From Kribbella catacumbae DSM 19601 (GTDB taxonomy: Bacteria; Actinomycetota; Actinomycetes; Propionibacteriales; Kribbellaceae), in assembly GCF_000372465.1 (NCBI RefSeq), contig NZ_AQUZ01000036.1:138-64137 (forward strand): a DNA stretch of 64,000 nt. The letters run 5' to 3'. A program made the translations under genes and the position numbers. The notes beneath the pieces are model-generated. The model saw only the letters and a program-made list of their open reading frames with translations. It was not told where the DNA came from and ran no database searches. Of this stretch, positions 31,952 through 40,926 are shown piece after piece. The first letter of the stretch is position 1. Each line of letters opens with the position of its first letter.

Positions 31952-34801
31952 TCAGCTGACCGCTTCGACTGATGGCTCGCGTTCGGAGGCCTTGGCTGCG
32001 GCCTTGAAGGCGCGCCACTTCGTCTCCGGCGGCTCAGGTGGGCCGGGGAGAAGCTGACGGACGATGGTGGCGCCGGGGGCCCAGGCCGCGTCGGGCAGCC
32101 TTCCCATGACTTCGGCGTACACCGACCGGATCACCTCGGCCTGTGCGGCCCAGGAGAACCGGTGCCGCAGCTCGGGGTCGCCGGCGATGCGGCCGGCGAT
32201 GCGGTCGCGGTCGGCGAGGACCGTGCGGACCGCGCGTACGAGGTCGTCGACGTCGCCCGCGGCGTAGACCGCGCCGAGGTCGAGCTCCTTCACCAGGTCG
32301 GCCTGCGCCGGGGTGTCGGTGGTGATGATGGGCAGCCCCGCGGCGAGGTACTCGCAGAACTTGTTCGTCACCGCGATGTCGTGGTTGGGCGCGTGCAGCA
32401 GCGGGCTGAGGCCGACGGTGGCCGAGCGCAGGTAGAGCGGCACGACCTCGGCAGCGACGAACGGCGCCAGGTGCACGCGGTCGCCCACGCCCAGTTCGAG
32501 CGCGCGGGCCTGCAGCTCCGCGGTGACGGAGTTGACCCGCGCGACGATCGCGAGGTGGACGCCGGGCAACTGCGGCAGCGCCTCGACGACCGTCCCGACG
32601 CCGCGGGCGCGGTTGACGCCGCCGCCGTACACCAGCAGCGGGACGTCCTCGGCCAGCCCCAGCTGCTCCCGCAGACCCATGACCTCGGCGTCCTCGGGTG
32701 GCTCGACCGGCGCGTTGAGGACGACGTCGGGCAGGCTGGCCAGCTTGTGGTCGCGCTGCAGCCAGTGGGCCAGCGGTTCGGACACCGTGATGACGCGGTC
32801 GGCGTCGCGGATGAACTCGCGCTCGAGGTCGCTGTAGGCGGCGACCCGGCGCGGGGCCACCACCGGTACGCCAGGGATGTACTCGTGGGCGTCGTAGATG
32901 ATCTTGATGGTGCGCCCGTCCAGAGCCGCCCGGTGCGCCGCGCGCGCCGCGATGCCGAGCATGAACACGTCGTGCACGTGGATGATCTCGATCTGGAGGC
33001 GGTCGAGCAGCGGGCCCAGCGTCAGCTCCTGGTCGACCAGCTCAGGCATCACCCGCCGCCAGCGGCCCGACGGCAGGTGACGGTAGAGGGCGAGCAGCCG
33101 CTCGCGCCGCTTGCCGATGCCCAGGTCGGTGAGGTCGGCGACCTTGTGCTTGGCCCGCCGGACGAAGTACGCGCGGGCGTGGAGGACAGCCCGGTGCAGC
33201 CGCAGCGACCGCCAGCGCGCCGCCCGCCGCAGCCGGTCGAGGATGGACCGCTGGGCCGGCCTGGACGAGCCGGACCCGCCGCCGGTGCGCTCGTGGTCGC
33301 GGCGGTCGCGGCCGCGTTCGCCGCGCAGCTCGCGGCTCGCGTACTGCCAGCGGGCATGGGCCAGCGTGTACTCGGCCTCGGTGTTGAACCACGGCCTGAG
33401 GTTGGCCTTGAGGTTGACCAGCCGCTTGCGCCACCCCGTCAGCAGCACCTTCGACGGGATGACCGGGCACAGCACTTGCACGTTGCCGAACTGCCGGACG
33501 CCCCTGAGCCGGCGTCCGGGGAGGCCGATGCAGGTGACGTCGAGACCCCAGTTGGCCACCGTCTGCGCGTACTTGAGCACGCGGGCGTCGACGACGATGT
33601 CGTTGCCGGCCATCATGACGACCTTGGGCCGGATCCACGACGGCTTCCAGTTGGGCGGCACCGTGCTCGGCTGCTCGACGAACGCGGCCAGCGCCTCGGC
33701 CGACCGGCGGCCGTCGTGCACCTGCTGGACGAAGGCCGGCCCGCGCGCGGCGACCTCGCGGCCCCGCTCCGGGTGCGAGATGAGGTCGAGCACGACCTGC
33801 TCGATGGTGTCGGGCGTCGCATCGACGATGGGTAGCTCGAGCCCGGTGTCGGCGGTGACGCGGTCGCTGATGTGCTGGGCGATGTGGCCCACCACGATCC
33901 GGCCAGCCGCCATCGCCTCGCACGCGGCGACGCCGTAGCTGCCGACGCGGAACTGGTCGAGCACGATGTCGGCGTCGCGGTAGACGGCCGGCATGTCCGC
34001 CGGGTCGACGCCCTCGACCCGGCGGTAGGTGATGAGACCCCGCGCGGCCAGCCTCTCCATGATCGGGTCGATGAGCTCGGAACCCTTCATGGCCGACTTG
34101 CTGGGCGCGTGGGCCACCACCGGCCGCTCGTGCTCGAGCACCGGGGCGTCGCTGCGCCAGGTGCCGACGTCGACGACCACGGGGCACCAGACAGCGTTGG
34201 GGACGTAGTCGAGGAGGTCGGGTGTGGAGACGTAGACCGAGCCCGGGTACGACGTGAACAGCTCAACCGCGCGGGTGGCGTTGATCTCGAGCAGCTCGAC
34301 GGTCTCGTCCTCGAGGTCCGGGAACGGCGACCACGGCTCGATCTCGACGTGCCGGCTGGGGATGCGGACGTCCGAGCCGTGGGCGATGAGCCCCAGCTTC
34401 AGGCCCTTGGTAAGCAGGTACGTGATGTCGCCCGACGCGTCCGGTCCGTGCAAGGTGCCGAAGATCGGCCGCGCCGCCTCGATCAGCACGTGCGTGTAGT
34501 TGCGCACAACGTGGTTGTAGAAGTACAGCTGCCAGCGCCGGTTGCGCCGGTACGTGCGCGCCGGTACGCCGTAGTCGACCGGGTAGTCGAGGAGTCCCCT
34601 GAAGAACGCGAACGAGGTCGCCAACGTGTCGGGCACCCGCTCCTCGAGCGCGCGGGCCCAGCGGGTGCCCTGACCCGCGAAGTTGGCCGGGCCTACCAGC
34701 AGCCGGACGGCTGCGTCGAGCCGCGCCGGCATCCCGTCCGAGGTGTCCGGTGCGCTCTCCGCGGGTGCTAGTTGGTCGTCTCGACGCTTGTCTCGATCCA
34801 C
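31952..34801 (-). CDS. Double-domain glycosyltransferase (two GT-B/GT4-like halves)
   Basis: 949 residues from a GTG start. The first half (about 30-385) has a GT4-like acceptor/donor layout ending in VLDQFRVGSYGVAACEAMAAGRIVVGHI, with the E-x7-E-type donor site partly altered. The second half (about 395-900) begins KVVMMAGNDIVVDARVLKYAQ and carries a canonical GT4 C-terminal site, TNKFCEYLAAGLPIITTDTPAQ. A basic linker (about 495-580) separates parts of the second domain. Fused tandem GT-B enzymes usually build surface polysaccharide with two activities. No polysaccharide cluster is adjacent. It is isolated between repeats and a sulfur operon, so it may have been acquired separately. The sugar is unknown. 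Confidence 0.75.
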   Translation of the reverse strand: MDRDKRRDDQLAPAESAPDTSDGMPARLDAAVRLLVGPANFAGQGTRWARALEERVPDTLATSFAFFRGLLDYPVDYGVPARTYRRNRRWQLYFYNHVVRNYTHVLIEAARPIFGTLHGPDASGDITYLLTKGLKLGLIAHGSDVRIPSRHVEIEPWSPFPDLEDETVELLEINATRAVELFTSYPGSVYVSTPDLLDYVPNAVWCPVVVDVGTWRSDAPVLEHERPVVAHAPSKSAMKGSELIDPIMERLAARGLITYRRVEGVDPADMPAVYRDADIVLDQFRVGSYGVAACEAMAAGRIVVGHIAQHISDRVTADTGLELPIVDATPDTIEQVVLDLISHPERGREVAARGPAFVQQVHDGRRSAEALAAFVEQPSTVPPNWKPSWIRPKVVMMAGNDIVVDARVLKYAQTVANWGLDVTCIGLPGRRLRGVRQFGNVQVLCPVIPSKVLLTGWRKRLVNLKANLRPWFNTEAEYTLAHARWQYASRELRGERGRDRRDHERTGGGSGSSRPAQRSILDRLRRAARWRSLRLHRAVLHARAYFVRRAKHKVADLTDLGIGKRRERLLALYRHLPSGRWRRVMPELVDQELTLGPLLDRLQIEIIHVHDVFMLGIAARAAHRAALDGRTIKIIYDAHEYIPGVPVVAPRRVAAYSDLEREFIRDADRVITVSEPLAHWLQRDHKLASLPDVVLNAPVEPPEDAEVMGLREQLGLAEDVPLLVYGGGVNRARGVGTVVEALPQLPGVHLAIVARVNSVTAELQARALELGVGDRVHLAPFVAAEVVPLYLRSATVGLSPLLHAPNHDIAVTNKFCEYLAAGLPIITTDTPAQADLVKELDLGAVYAAGDVDDLVRAVRTVLADRDRIAGRIAGDPELRHRFSWAAQAEVIRSVYAEVMGRLPDAAWAPGATIVRQLLPGPPEPPETKWRAFKAAAKASEREPSVEAVS

Positions 34802-34952
34802 AGTGTTGCTTTCCGCCCCTCACAAGCCGCTCGGCCAGGAGCTTCGGGGCGGTTGCCGACCGATCGGCGAATGGATCTGCTGTCACCTCCTAGATGTCCG
34901 AATAGCAGGAAAAGGTTGCAAGCCTGAGGACTACTCGACAGAAATCGAATAG

Positions 34953-36284
34953 TCAGCTGACGATCTCTTGCAGGGATCTGGTTCGGCCGAGAGGGCGGGC
35001 GAGGCCGTAGTGGTCGCGCAACGTCTCTCCCGTGTACTCCGTCCGGAACAGCCCGCGCTGCTGGAGAATCGGTACGACGTGGTCGGTGAAGGCCTCCAGG
35101 CCTGACGGCAACACGGCGGGCATGATGTTGAACCCATCGGCCGCACCCGCGTCGAACCACTCCTGGATCGCGTCGGCTACCTGCTCCGGCGTACCGCTGA
35201 AGGTCCGATGCCCGCGGCCACCACCAAGCCGTCCGATCAGCTCGCGCACGGTCAGCTTCTCCCGGCGAGCCAGCGTGACGATCAGCGTGTAGCGGCTCTT
35301 CGCGCCCTCGATCTCGTCCTCATCCGGCAGATCGGCGGGCAACTGCTGGTCCAGTGGCAGATCCTCGGGCCGCACCCGCAGCGTCTTGGCCAACTGCTGC
35401 CGGGCGTACTCCGGCTTGATCAGCTCGTCCAGCTCACGCTCCAGCCGCAACGCCTCCTCGACCGTCCCGCCGATCACCGGCACGATGCCGGGCAGGATCT
35501 TCACCGTCACGGGATCGCGTCCCAACGCAGCCGCTCGCGCTTTCAGGTCGGCGTAGAAGGCCTGCGCGTCCTCCAGCGTCTGCTGCGCGGTGAACACGGC
35601 CTCGGCATAGAGAGCGGCCAGCCCCTTCCCGTCCTCGGACGACCCGGCCTGCACGATCAGCGGATGGCCCTGCGGTGACCGCGGCAGGTTGAGCGGCCCG
35701 CGCACCTGGAAGTGCCGCCCGATGTGATCGATCGGTAGGACTTTGGCGTTGTCGCCCCAGACGCCGGACTCCTTGTCCGCAAGGGTCGCGTCGTCCTCCC
35801 ACGAGTCCCACAGCCTATAGGCGACCTCCAGGAACTCGGCCGCCCGGTCGTACCGCTCCGCATGCGCGGGCTGGTCGGCCAGGTTGAAGTTCTTCGCGGC
35901 ATCCGGCCCGGCCGTGGTCACCACGTTCCAGCCCGCACGCCCGCCGCTGACGTGGTCCACGCTCGCAAACCGCCGAGCCAGGTTGTAGGGCTCGTTGTAC
36001 GTCGTACTGGCGGTCGCGATCAGCCCGATCCTCGAGGTGGCGGCCGCGATCGCGGTCAGCAGCACGGTCGGCTCCAGCGATCCGGCCGGCCGGCGACCGA
36101 CATCGCTGAAGAGCACCGGTGAGTCCGCGAAGAAGACCGAGTCGAACTTGCCGCGCTCCGCGATCCGCGCGAGGTTCTGGTAGTGCGCCACGTCGGTGTT
36201 CGCGACCGGGTTGCTCTCGGGCAGTCGCCAGGAAGCCTCGTGGTGCCCCGTACTCATCAAGAAGGCGTTCAGGTGCAGGCTCAC
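34953..36284 (-). CDS. FMN-dependent monooxygenase, NtaA/SnaA/DszA type
   Basis: 443 residues, luciferase-like TIM barrel. LNAFLMSTGHHEASWR at the start, FFADSPVL, ASTTYNEPYNLARRFASVDHVSGGRAGWNVVTT in the FMN-binding region and HPLIVQAGSSEDGK are signatures of the class C two-component flavin monooxygenases acting on sulfur or chelate compounds. It needs reduced FMN from a partner; a flavin reductase is the first gene of this operon. It is the last gene, its start overlapping the SsuB-like gene. The likely job is oxidative C-S cleavage of an organosulfur nutrient imported by the linked transporter. The exact substrate is unknown. Confidence 0.85.
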   Translation of the reverse strand: MSLHLNAFLMSTGHHEASWRLPESNPVANTDVAHYQNLARIAERGKFDSVFFADSPVLFSDVGRRPAGSLEPTVLLTAIAAATSRIGLIATASTTYNEPYNLARRFASVDHVSGGRAGWNVVTTAGPDAAKNFNLADQPAHAERYDRAAEFLEVAYRLWDSWEDDATLADKESGVWGDNAKVLPIDHIGRHFQVRGPLNLPRSPQGHPLIVQAGSSEDGKGLAALYAEAVFTAQQTLEDAQAFYADLKARAAALGRDPVTVKILPGIVPVIGGTVEEALRLERELDELIKPEYARQQLAKTLRVRPEDLPLDQQLPADLPDEDEIEGAKSRYTLIVTLARREKLTVRELIGRLGGGRGHRTFSGTPEQVADAIQEWFDAGAADGFNIMPAVLPSGLEAFTDHVVPILQQRGLFRTEYTGETLRDHYGLARPLGRTRSLQEIVS

Positions 36285-37033
36285 AGCGATACTCCCAAGG
36301 CGTCGAGAAGTTTGGAACGGACGGCGGCGAACCCCGGATCGACCGGACTGCGCGGCTCAGCGAGCTCGATCGGCTCTTCAGCGACGATCCGCCCCTCGTC
36401 GAGAACGATCACCCGGTCGGCGAGCACGATCGACTCGTCGACGTCATGGGTCACCAGCAGCACGGCCGGCTGATGCGCGGCGCAGAGTTTGCGCAGCAGG
36501 ACGTGCATCTTCAACCGGGTCAGGGCATCGAGAGCACCGAACGGCTCATCCGCCAACAGCAACGCGGGCTCGCGTACCAGCGACCGAGCCAGGGCGACCC
36601 GCTGCTGCTCACCACCGGACAGCTCGTTCGGCCATGCCTTCTCCCGCCCCGCCAGACCGACCTCGGCGAGGCTTTCCCTGCCGCGCTCGTCGGCTCTCCG
36701 AAGCCCCAGTACGACGTTGTCGAGAACGCGCGCCCAGGGCAACAATCGCGAGTCCTGGAAGACGACTGACACGTTCGCTGGTACGGCGAGTTCACCGTCA
36801 CCCACGACGTCGTAGTCCAGCCCGGCGAGCGCGCGCAGCAAGGTGCTCTTGCCGGAGCCGCTCTTTCCCAACAGGGCAACGAATTCGCCCGGTTTGATGC
36901 TCAGGTCGAGGTCGTCGAGTACCGCGCGATCGTCGTACTTGCGAGTCAGGCCGCGAACCTCGACGGCCTGGTCCAGCGTCAGTCCCCTTCCCTTGTTCTT
37001 CTCCAAGGTCAGTCCGCCAGTGTGCGTCGCCAT
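36281..37033 (-). CDS. ssuB: SsuB-like ABC transporter ATP-binding protein
   Basis: 250 residues. Walker A is GKSGSGKSTLL, the Q-loop VVFQDSRLLPW, the signature LSGGEQQRVALARS, Walker B LLLADEPFGALDALTR and the H-loop VTHDVDES. QDSRLLPW and DEPFGALD are typical of sulfonate/taurine/nitrate-type importers. The start overlaps the permease gene by 25 bases and the stop overlaps the monooxygenase start. It energises uptake of an alkanesulfonate-like sulfur source with the neighbouring permease and lipoprotein. Confidence 0.88.
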   Translation of the reverse strand: MATHTGGLTLEKNKGRGLTLDQAVEVRGLTRKYDDRAVLDDLDLSIKPGEFVALLGKSGSGKSTLLRALAGLDYDVVGDGELAVPANVSVVFQDSRLLPWARVLDNVVLGLRRADERGRESLAEVGLAGREKAWPNELSGGEQQRVALARSLVREPALLLADEPFGALDALTRLKMHVLLRKLCAAHQPAVLLVTHDVDESIVLADRVIVLDEGRIVAEEPIELAEPRSPVDPGFAAVRSKLLDALGVSL

Positions 37034-37851
37034 GACAGTGCCCTCCTCTGGATCAGCCGGACGGCGCCGTCGGAGAGCAGCCCTAGTGCGCCGTACAGGA
37101 CCAGGCCGACGATGATGATGTCGGTCTGTCCGTAGGTGCGGGCCAGCTCCATCATGTAGCCGATGCCGCTGGTGGAATTGATCTGCTCGACCACCACGAG
37201 CGACAGCCAGGCAGCCGTCACCGCGAACCGCAGGCCGAGCAGGAAGCCGGGCAGCGCGCCGGGCAGAACCACCCGGCGGATGAACTCCCAGCGGGACAGC
37301 CCGACCGTCTCGGCGAGTTCGACGTACCGGCTGTCGATGGTGCGCAGGCCGTTGTGGGTGTGGATGTAGATCGGCACGAAGACGCCGAGCGTGATGGTGG
37401 TGATCTTCATCGACTCACCGATGCCGAGCCAGAGGATCAGCAGCGGCAGCAGGGCGAGCGACGGGATCGCGCGCTTGATCTGGATCGGACCGTCGAGGAT
37501 GGCCTCGCCGAGGCGGCTCAGGCCGGACAGCAGAGCCAGGACCGTGCCGAGCAAGATGCCCAGACCGAGGCCGGCGAAGGCTCGCTGGGCCGAGGTCAGC
37601 AGGTTCGACTGGAGCCGGCCGTCCGCGATCAGCTCGCCGGTCGTGGTGACGACCGTCCAAGGCGCCGACAGGACGCGCGGATCGAGCCAGCCGGTCGCGG
37701 AGCCGATGGACCAGGCGATCAGCAAGAGTACCGGACCGATCGAGGCGCCGAACTTGATCTGCTTGCCCGGCCCGAGCCGGCGGCGTCGGCGTACGGGCTG
37801 GGTGACGGGGTGCTGCGTACGGATGGCTGGAAGGGTCGCCAGCTGGGTCAT
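37009..37851 (-). CDS. ssuC: SsuC-like ABC transporter permease
   Basis: 280 residues with about six membrane segments of the binding-protein-dependent transport inner-membrane type. The EAA loop lies around RVVLPGALPGFLLGLRFAVTAAWLSLVV in the second half. The N-terminus is polar and basic (RRRRRLGPGKQIKFG). It is encoded between the solute-binding lipoprotein and the ATPase with four-base and longer overlaps, so transporter subunits are co-translated. It fits the taurine/sulfonate permease family; ligand specificity comes from the lipoprotein. Confidence 0.88.
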   Translation of the reverse strand: MTQLATLPAIRTQHPVTQPVRRRRRLGPGKQIKFGASIGPVLLLIAWSIGSATGWLDPRVLSAPWTVVTTTGELIADGRLQSNLLTSAQRAFAGLGLGILLGTVLALLSGLSRLGEAILDGPIQIKRAIPSLALLPLLILWLGIGESMKITTITLGVFVPIYIHTHNGLRTIDSRYVELAETVGLSRWEFIRRVVLPGALPGFLLGLRFAVTAAWLSLVVVEQINSTSGIGYMMELARTYGQTDIIIVGLVLYGALGLLSDGAVRLIQRRALSWRRTLAD

Positions 37852-38903
37852 CTGCTCGCCGCCTTGATCGCGTCGGAAGCAACGCTCTGGAAGCGCAGGT
37901 CGTAGAGATCGGCGGCCTGGATCACCTTGTTGCCGGTCTCCTTGGCGAGCAGCTCGATCGTCTCCTGCTGCCGCTTGATCGCGCCGCTCCAGTCAGCGCT
38001 GATGTCCGGGTGCCCGGCGTTGGTGACGAGCCATTGACCATCGGCCTCGGTGAGGCCCTGGTCCTTCACGTAGTACCCCTGGATCCATTCCTTCGGGTGC
38101 TTGTCGATCCACTCCTGGGCGACACCCCAGGCGGCGACGTACGCGCGGATCGCGGCGGCCTTGCCGGCGTCCTCGAGCGACTCGGTCGCCACGTACAGGT
38201 GGCCCGCGTCGTCCCTGAGTCCGTGCGGGATCGTCGTACCGCCGTCCTTGCCGTACTTCGCGAGGTACCGCTTGATCGAGACGCCACCGATCGGCGCGAC
38301 GTCGACCTGCTTGTCGGCCAGCGCGTTCGGGTAGATGTCGCCGGTGCTCGGCAGTTCGACGAACTTCACATCGTCCTTGGTCAGCCCGGCCTTCTTCAGC
38401 ACCTTGAGGACGAGCGCCCCCTGCGCCTGGCCCGGGCTGTACGCGATCTTCTTGCCACGCAGGTCTTCCAGCGTCTTGACCTGTACGCCGGGCGCGACGC
38501 CGAGCTCGTAGATCGGGTGGTGGATCGGATCCTGGCGGAACTTGGACGCGACGATCTTCACCCGCAGGCCGGTCCAGGTGGCGTGGATCGGCGGGATCTC
38601 CGCGACCGAGCCGACGTCCAGCGCCTTCGCGCGGAACGCCTCGGTGGTCTGCGGACCGCCGCTGAGGTTGGCGAACTGGACGAACTTGGAGACCTTGCCG
38701 ATCTGGCCGGACAGCTCCAAGGCCTTCTGGGTGGCCGGATCGCCGACCACGATCTTGGCGCCATCCGGTACTTCGGTCGGCAGCGCGGCGTCGAGCGCGA
38801 GCTTCGGGCCACCGCCGGCCTCGGCGTCGCCGCCGCAGCCGGACAGCAGCGTCAGCGCGGTCAGGGCGGCTAGTACTGCAAGGGGCTTTTTAGACATGAG
38901 CAT
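37848..38903 (-). CDS. ssuA: SsuA/TauA-like substrate-binding lipoprotein
   Basis: 351 residues. The signal peptide is of lipoprotein type (MLMSKKPLAVLAALTALTLLSGC) with lipobox LLSGC at Cys23. The mature part is an NMT1/OpuAC-like class II binding protein, with VVGDPATQKALELSG and the hinge region SPGQAQGALVLKVLKKAG. AVSE-like sulfonate recognition cannot be confirmed by eye. It should sit on the outer membrane leaflet and deliver substrate to the SsuC-like permease. It is the second gene of the operon, 15 bp after the flavin reductase gene. Confidence 0.85.
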   Translation of the reverse strand: MLMSKKPLAVLAALTALTLLSGCGGDAEAGGGPKLALDAALPTEVPDGAKIVVGDPATQKALELSGQIGKVSKFVQFANLSGGPQTTEAFRAKALDVGSVAEIPPIHATWTGLRVKIVASKFRQDPIHHPIYELGVAPGVQVKTLEDLRGKKIAYSPGQAQGALVLKVLKKAGLTKDDVKFVELPSTGDIYPNALADKQVDVAPIGGVSIKRYLAKYGKDGGTTIPHGLRDDAGHLYVATESLEDAGKAAAIRAYVAAWGVAQEWIDKHPKEWIQGYYVKDQGLTEADGQWLVTNAGHPDISADWSGAIKRQQETIELLAKETGNKVIQAADLYDLRFQSVASDAIKAASR

Positions 38904-38918
38904 CTTCCAGACGGGAGT

Positions 38919-39479
38919 TCAGGCGGGCCGGTCAGTGGTCGCGTAGCGGCCGTCGTGGTACAGCAACGGCTCGTGTTCGCGACGTTCGGCGTGGGTGGCG
39001 AGCCGGGCCACGACGATGTGGTGATCGGCGACTGCGAAGCGGTGCTCGACCAGAGCCCGCAGGTAACTCGGGGCTTCGTCGAGGACGGGTTCGCCGGTCC
39101 GCAGCCGGGACCAGCGGGTCGGTTCGGCGAACCGGTCGACGCCGCTGGTGGCGAACCGCCCGGCGATCTCGTGCTGACCGGCGTCGAGAAAGTTGATCAC
39201 CAGGCTGCCGGCGTTGTGCACCGTCGGCCAGCTGGACGCGGTGGTCGCGATCGAGAACGACACGAGTGGCGGCAGCAGACTGACCGAGACGAGTGAGGTC
39301 GCGGTGAAGCCGACCGGGCCGTTGCCGGCATCCGCGGTGATCACCACCACGCCCGCCGCGTGTCGTCGGAACACCGAGCGGAAGATGGCTGCGTCGACGG
39401 TCCGCTCTTCGATCCGGTCGGGCACCACGGTGAGGCCGGGGCGGGTGGTCAGGGCAGGGTTGAACGCATGGACGGACAT
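38919..39479 (-). CDS. Flavin reductase (FMN) domain protein
   Basis: 186 residues, flavin-reductase-like split-barrel domain (about 30-180). FRSVFRRHAAGVVVITAD at the start and GFTATSLVSVSLLPPLVSFSI are the FMN-binding signatures of HpaC/DszD-like reductases. It supplies FMNH2 to the operon's monooxygenase. It is the first structural gene after the leader peptide gene, which lies about 115 bp upstream. The spacing leaves room for an attenuator. Confidence 0.85.
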   Translation of the reverse strand: MSVHAFNPALTTRPGLTVVPDRIEERTVDAAIFRSVFRRHAAGVVVITADAGNGPVGFTATSLVSVSLLPPLVSFSIATTASSWPTVHNAGSLVINFLDAGQHEIAGRFATSGVDRFAEPTRWSRLRTGEPVLDEAPSYLRALVEHRFAVADHHIVVARLATHAERREHEPLLYHDGRYATTDRPA

Positions 39480-39593
39480 GTCTCTCCCTCGGGACGGGGC
39501 AGGGACGACCGGCAGCGGCCGGGCGAGTGGGGTACCAGTTGGCTCTCAGGCCAGCAAGTCAGACCGGCGACAGGAGGCCGGGCAGAGCGGGGT

Positions 39594-39686
39594 TCAGCGA
39601 CAGGTGGCGCTGGCCGTGCGCATCTGGTCGATGACGCGACGACGCGTCAGCAGAGCGCTGATCAGCACCGGCAGGTTCGTCGTCAT
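39594..39686 (-). CDS. Cys-containing leader peptide of the sulfonate operon
   Basis: A 30-codon ORF, MTTNLPVLISALLT then RRRVIDQMRTASATCR, starts at ATG after GAGAG and ends about 115 bp before the flavin reductase start. The C-terminal pattern RRxVDxxRxxSAxC is the one I recall for the actinobacterial 'putative leader peptide' family placed upstream of sulfur-assimilation genes. There a Cys codon near the end makes translation sensitive to cysteine supply and controls the downstream operon by attenuation. The Cys is the penultimate codon here. GC-rich inverted sequence follows it. The mechanism is inferred for this locus. Confidence 0.7.
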   Translation of the reverse strand: MTTNLPVLISALLTRRRVIDQMRTASATCR

Positions 39687-39791
39687 GTCAATTACTCTCT
39701 CACCAAAGTCGACTGGAGAACTAGACAATCTCGTCATTCGAAACGGCCGGGCGCCTCACACCCTGGACCCTGGCTGCGTTCTACTGACGTG

Positions 39792-40286
39792 ATGGTTTCG
39801 GAGAAGGTGAAGCTGCCGCCGTTCCAGGCGCTCGTGGACGATCATTGGCGAGACGTCGCCAGGCTCGCCAGGGCGCTGGCCGGACCGGTCGACGGCGACG
39901 ACGTGGCCCAGCGCGCCTGGGAGAAGGCCTTCGCCGCCTATCCGAACCTCACCTCGGCGCGGAACCTGCGCAGCTGGCTGCTCACCATCACCACCCGCTG
40001 CGCGACCGACCTGCACCGGGCCCGAAAACCACAGACACCACTGGACGACGCGCCACCGATCGCCGTCGACGGCCCCGACGCCGCCGACTGGCCCGACCCG
40101 GACCTCTGGCAGGCCGTCAAGGACCTGCCCGAACGGCAACGCGTCGCCGTCACGCTCAAATACGTCGGCGACCTGGACCACCATGGCGTGGCCGCCGCTC
40201 TGGACACCACGCCCGCCGCATCCCGCCGACTCGTCAGCGATGCGCTCGCGACCTTGCGCACCAAACTCGGAGTGAATCATGACTGA
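39792..40286 (+). CDS. ECF-type RNA polymerase sigma factor
   Basis: 164 residues from ATG 39792. Region 2 (about 10-80) includes ALVDDHWRDVARLARALAG and NLRSWLLTITTRCATDLHRA, and region 4 (about 110-160) includes DLPERQRVAVTLKYVGDL and the HTH VAAALDTTPAASRRLVSDAL. No anti-sigma gene follows. Instead the stop overlaps by eight bases the start of an O6-alkylguanine-DNA methyltransferase gene. Longer upstream starts in the frame run antisense through the sulfonate leader and are unlikely. A role in an alkylation response is suggested only by the neighbour. Confidence 0.82.
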   Translation: MVSEKVKLPPFQALVDDHWRDVARLARALAGPVDGDDVAQRAWEKAFAAYPNLTSARNLRSWLLTITTRCATDLHRARKPQTPLDDAPPIAVDGPDAADWPDPDLWQAVKDLPERQRVAVTLKYVGDLDHHGVAAALDTTPAASRRLVSDALATLRTKLGVNHD

Positions 40287-40845
40287 CCTCGAACGCCGGC
40301 TGAGCCGGCTGACCCCCGGAGGCGCCCGCCCGCCGGTACTGCCGACCGCCGACGTCTCCTACGCCCTGCACCACACCCCCGTCGGCACGTTGCTGCTCGC
40401 CAGCGCGGGCGGCCGGGTCGTCGCGAGCTCCTTCGGCGACGAGGAGACGATGACGAACCGCCTCGCCCAGGCGATCTCCCCGCGCGTACTGCGCCAGCCG
40501 GGCGCACTCGACGACGTACGGCGCCAACTGGATGAATACCTGACCGGTCAACGAAAAACGTTTGAATTGTCCGTCGACCTGGTGCTCGCGACGCCATTCC
40601 AGCGACTGGTGCTCAACGATCTTCCGGACCACACCAGCTATGGCCGGACGACGACGTACGGGCAGGTCGCGGGCGAGATCGATCGCCCGAAGGCAGCCCG
40701 CGCGGTCGGCACCGCACTTGGCGCAAACCCCTTGTGCATCGTGATTCCCTGCCATCGCGTGATCGGCGCCAGCGGCGCCCTCACCGGGTACGCCGGCGGG
40801 CTGGACGCGAAGCGGTTTCTGCTGAATCTTGAATCGAAAAGCTGA
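40279..40845 (+). CDS. ogt: Methylated-DNA-[protein]-cysteine S-methyltransferase
   Basis: 188 residues. The DNA-binding domain contains TYGQVAGEIDRPKAARAVGTAL, with the arginine finger and recognition helix, and the suicide site is IVIPCHRVIG with the acceptor Cys in PCHR. The N-terminal RNase-H-like part starts ALHHTPVGTLLLAS. It removes alkyl groups from O6-guanine, each protein acting once. Overlap with the sigma-factor gene makes the two co-translated. A strong terminator lies 43 bp downstream. Confidence 0.9.
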   Translation: MTDLERRLSRLTPGGARPPVLPTADVSYALHHTPVGTLLLASAGGRVVASSFGDEETMTNRLAQAISPRVLRQPGALDDVRRQLDEYLTGQRKTFELSVDLVLATPFQRLVLNDLPDHTSYGRTTTYGQVAGEIDRPKAARAVGTALGANPLCIVIPCHRVIGASGALTGYAGGLDAKRFLLNLESKS

Positions 40846-40888
40846 CGTTTCCGGCGGCCGATCTCTTTCTTTTACACTGCTTGGAAAG

Positions 40889-40926
40889 CAGCAGGTCCCC
40901 AGTGTGGAGTGGGGACCTGCTGTTTA
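40889..40926 (+). terminator. Strong terminator after ogt
   Basis: A 13-bp perfect stem (40889-40901 with 40910-40922) and 8-base loop are followed by TTTAT. It ends the sigma-ogt transcript and touches the stop codon of the convergent methyltransferase gene. Confidence 0.8.

Noticed and set aside
32162..33835. 557-codon plus-strand ORF
   Set aside because: Antisense to the double glycosyltransferase; no motif, and strongly biased to Val/Asp/Arg/Gln.
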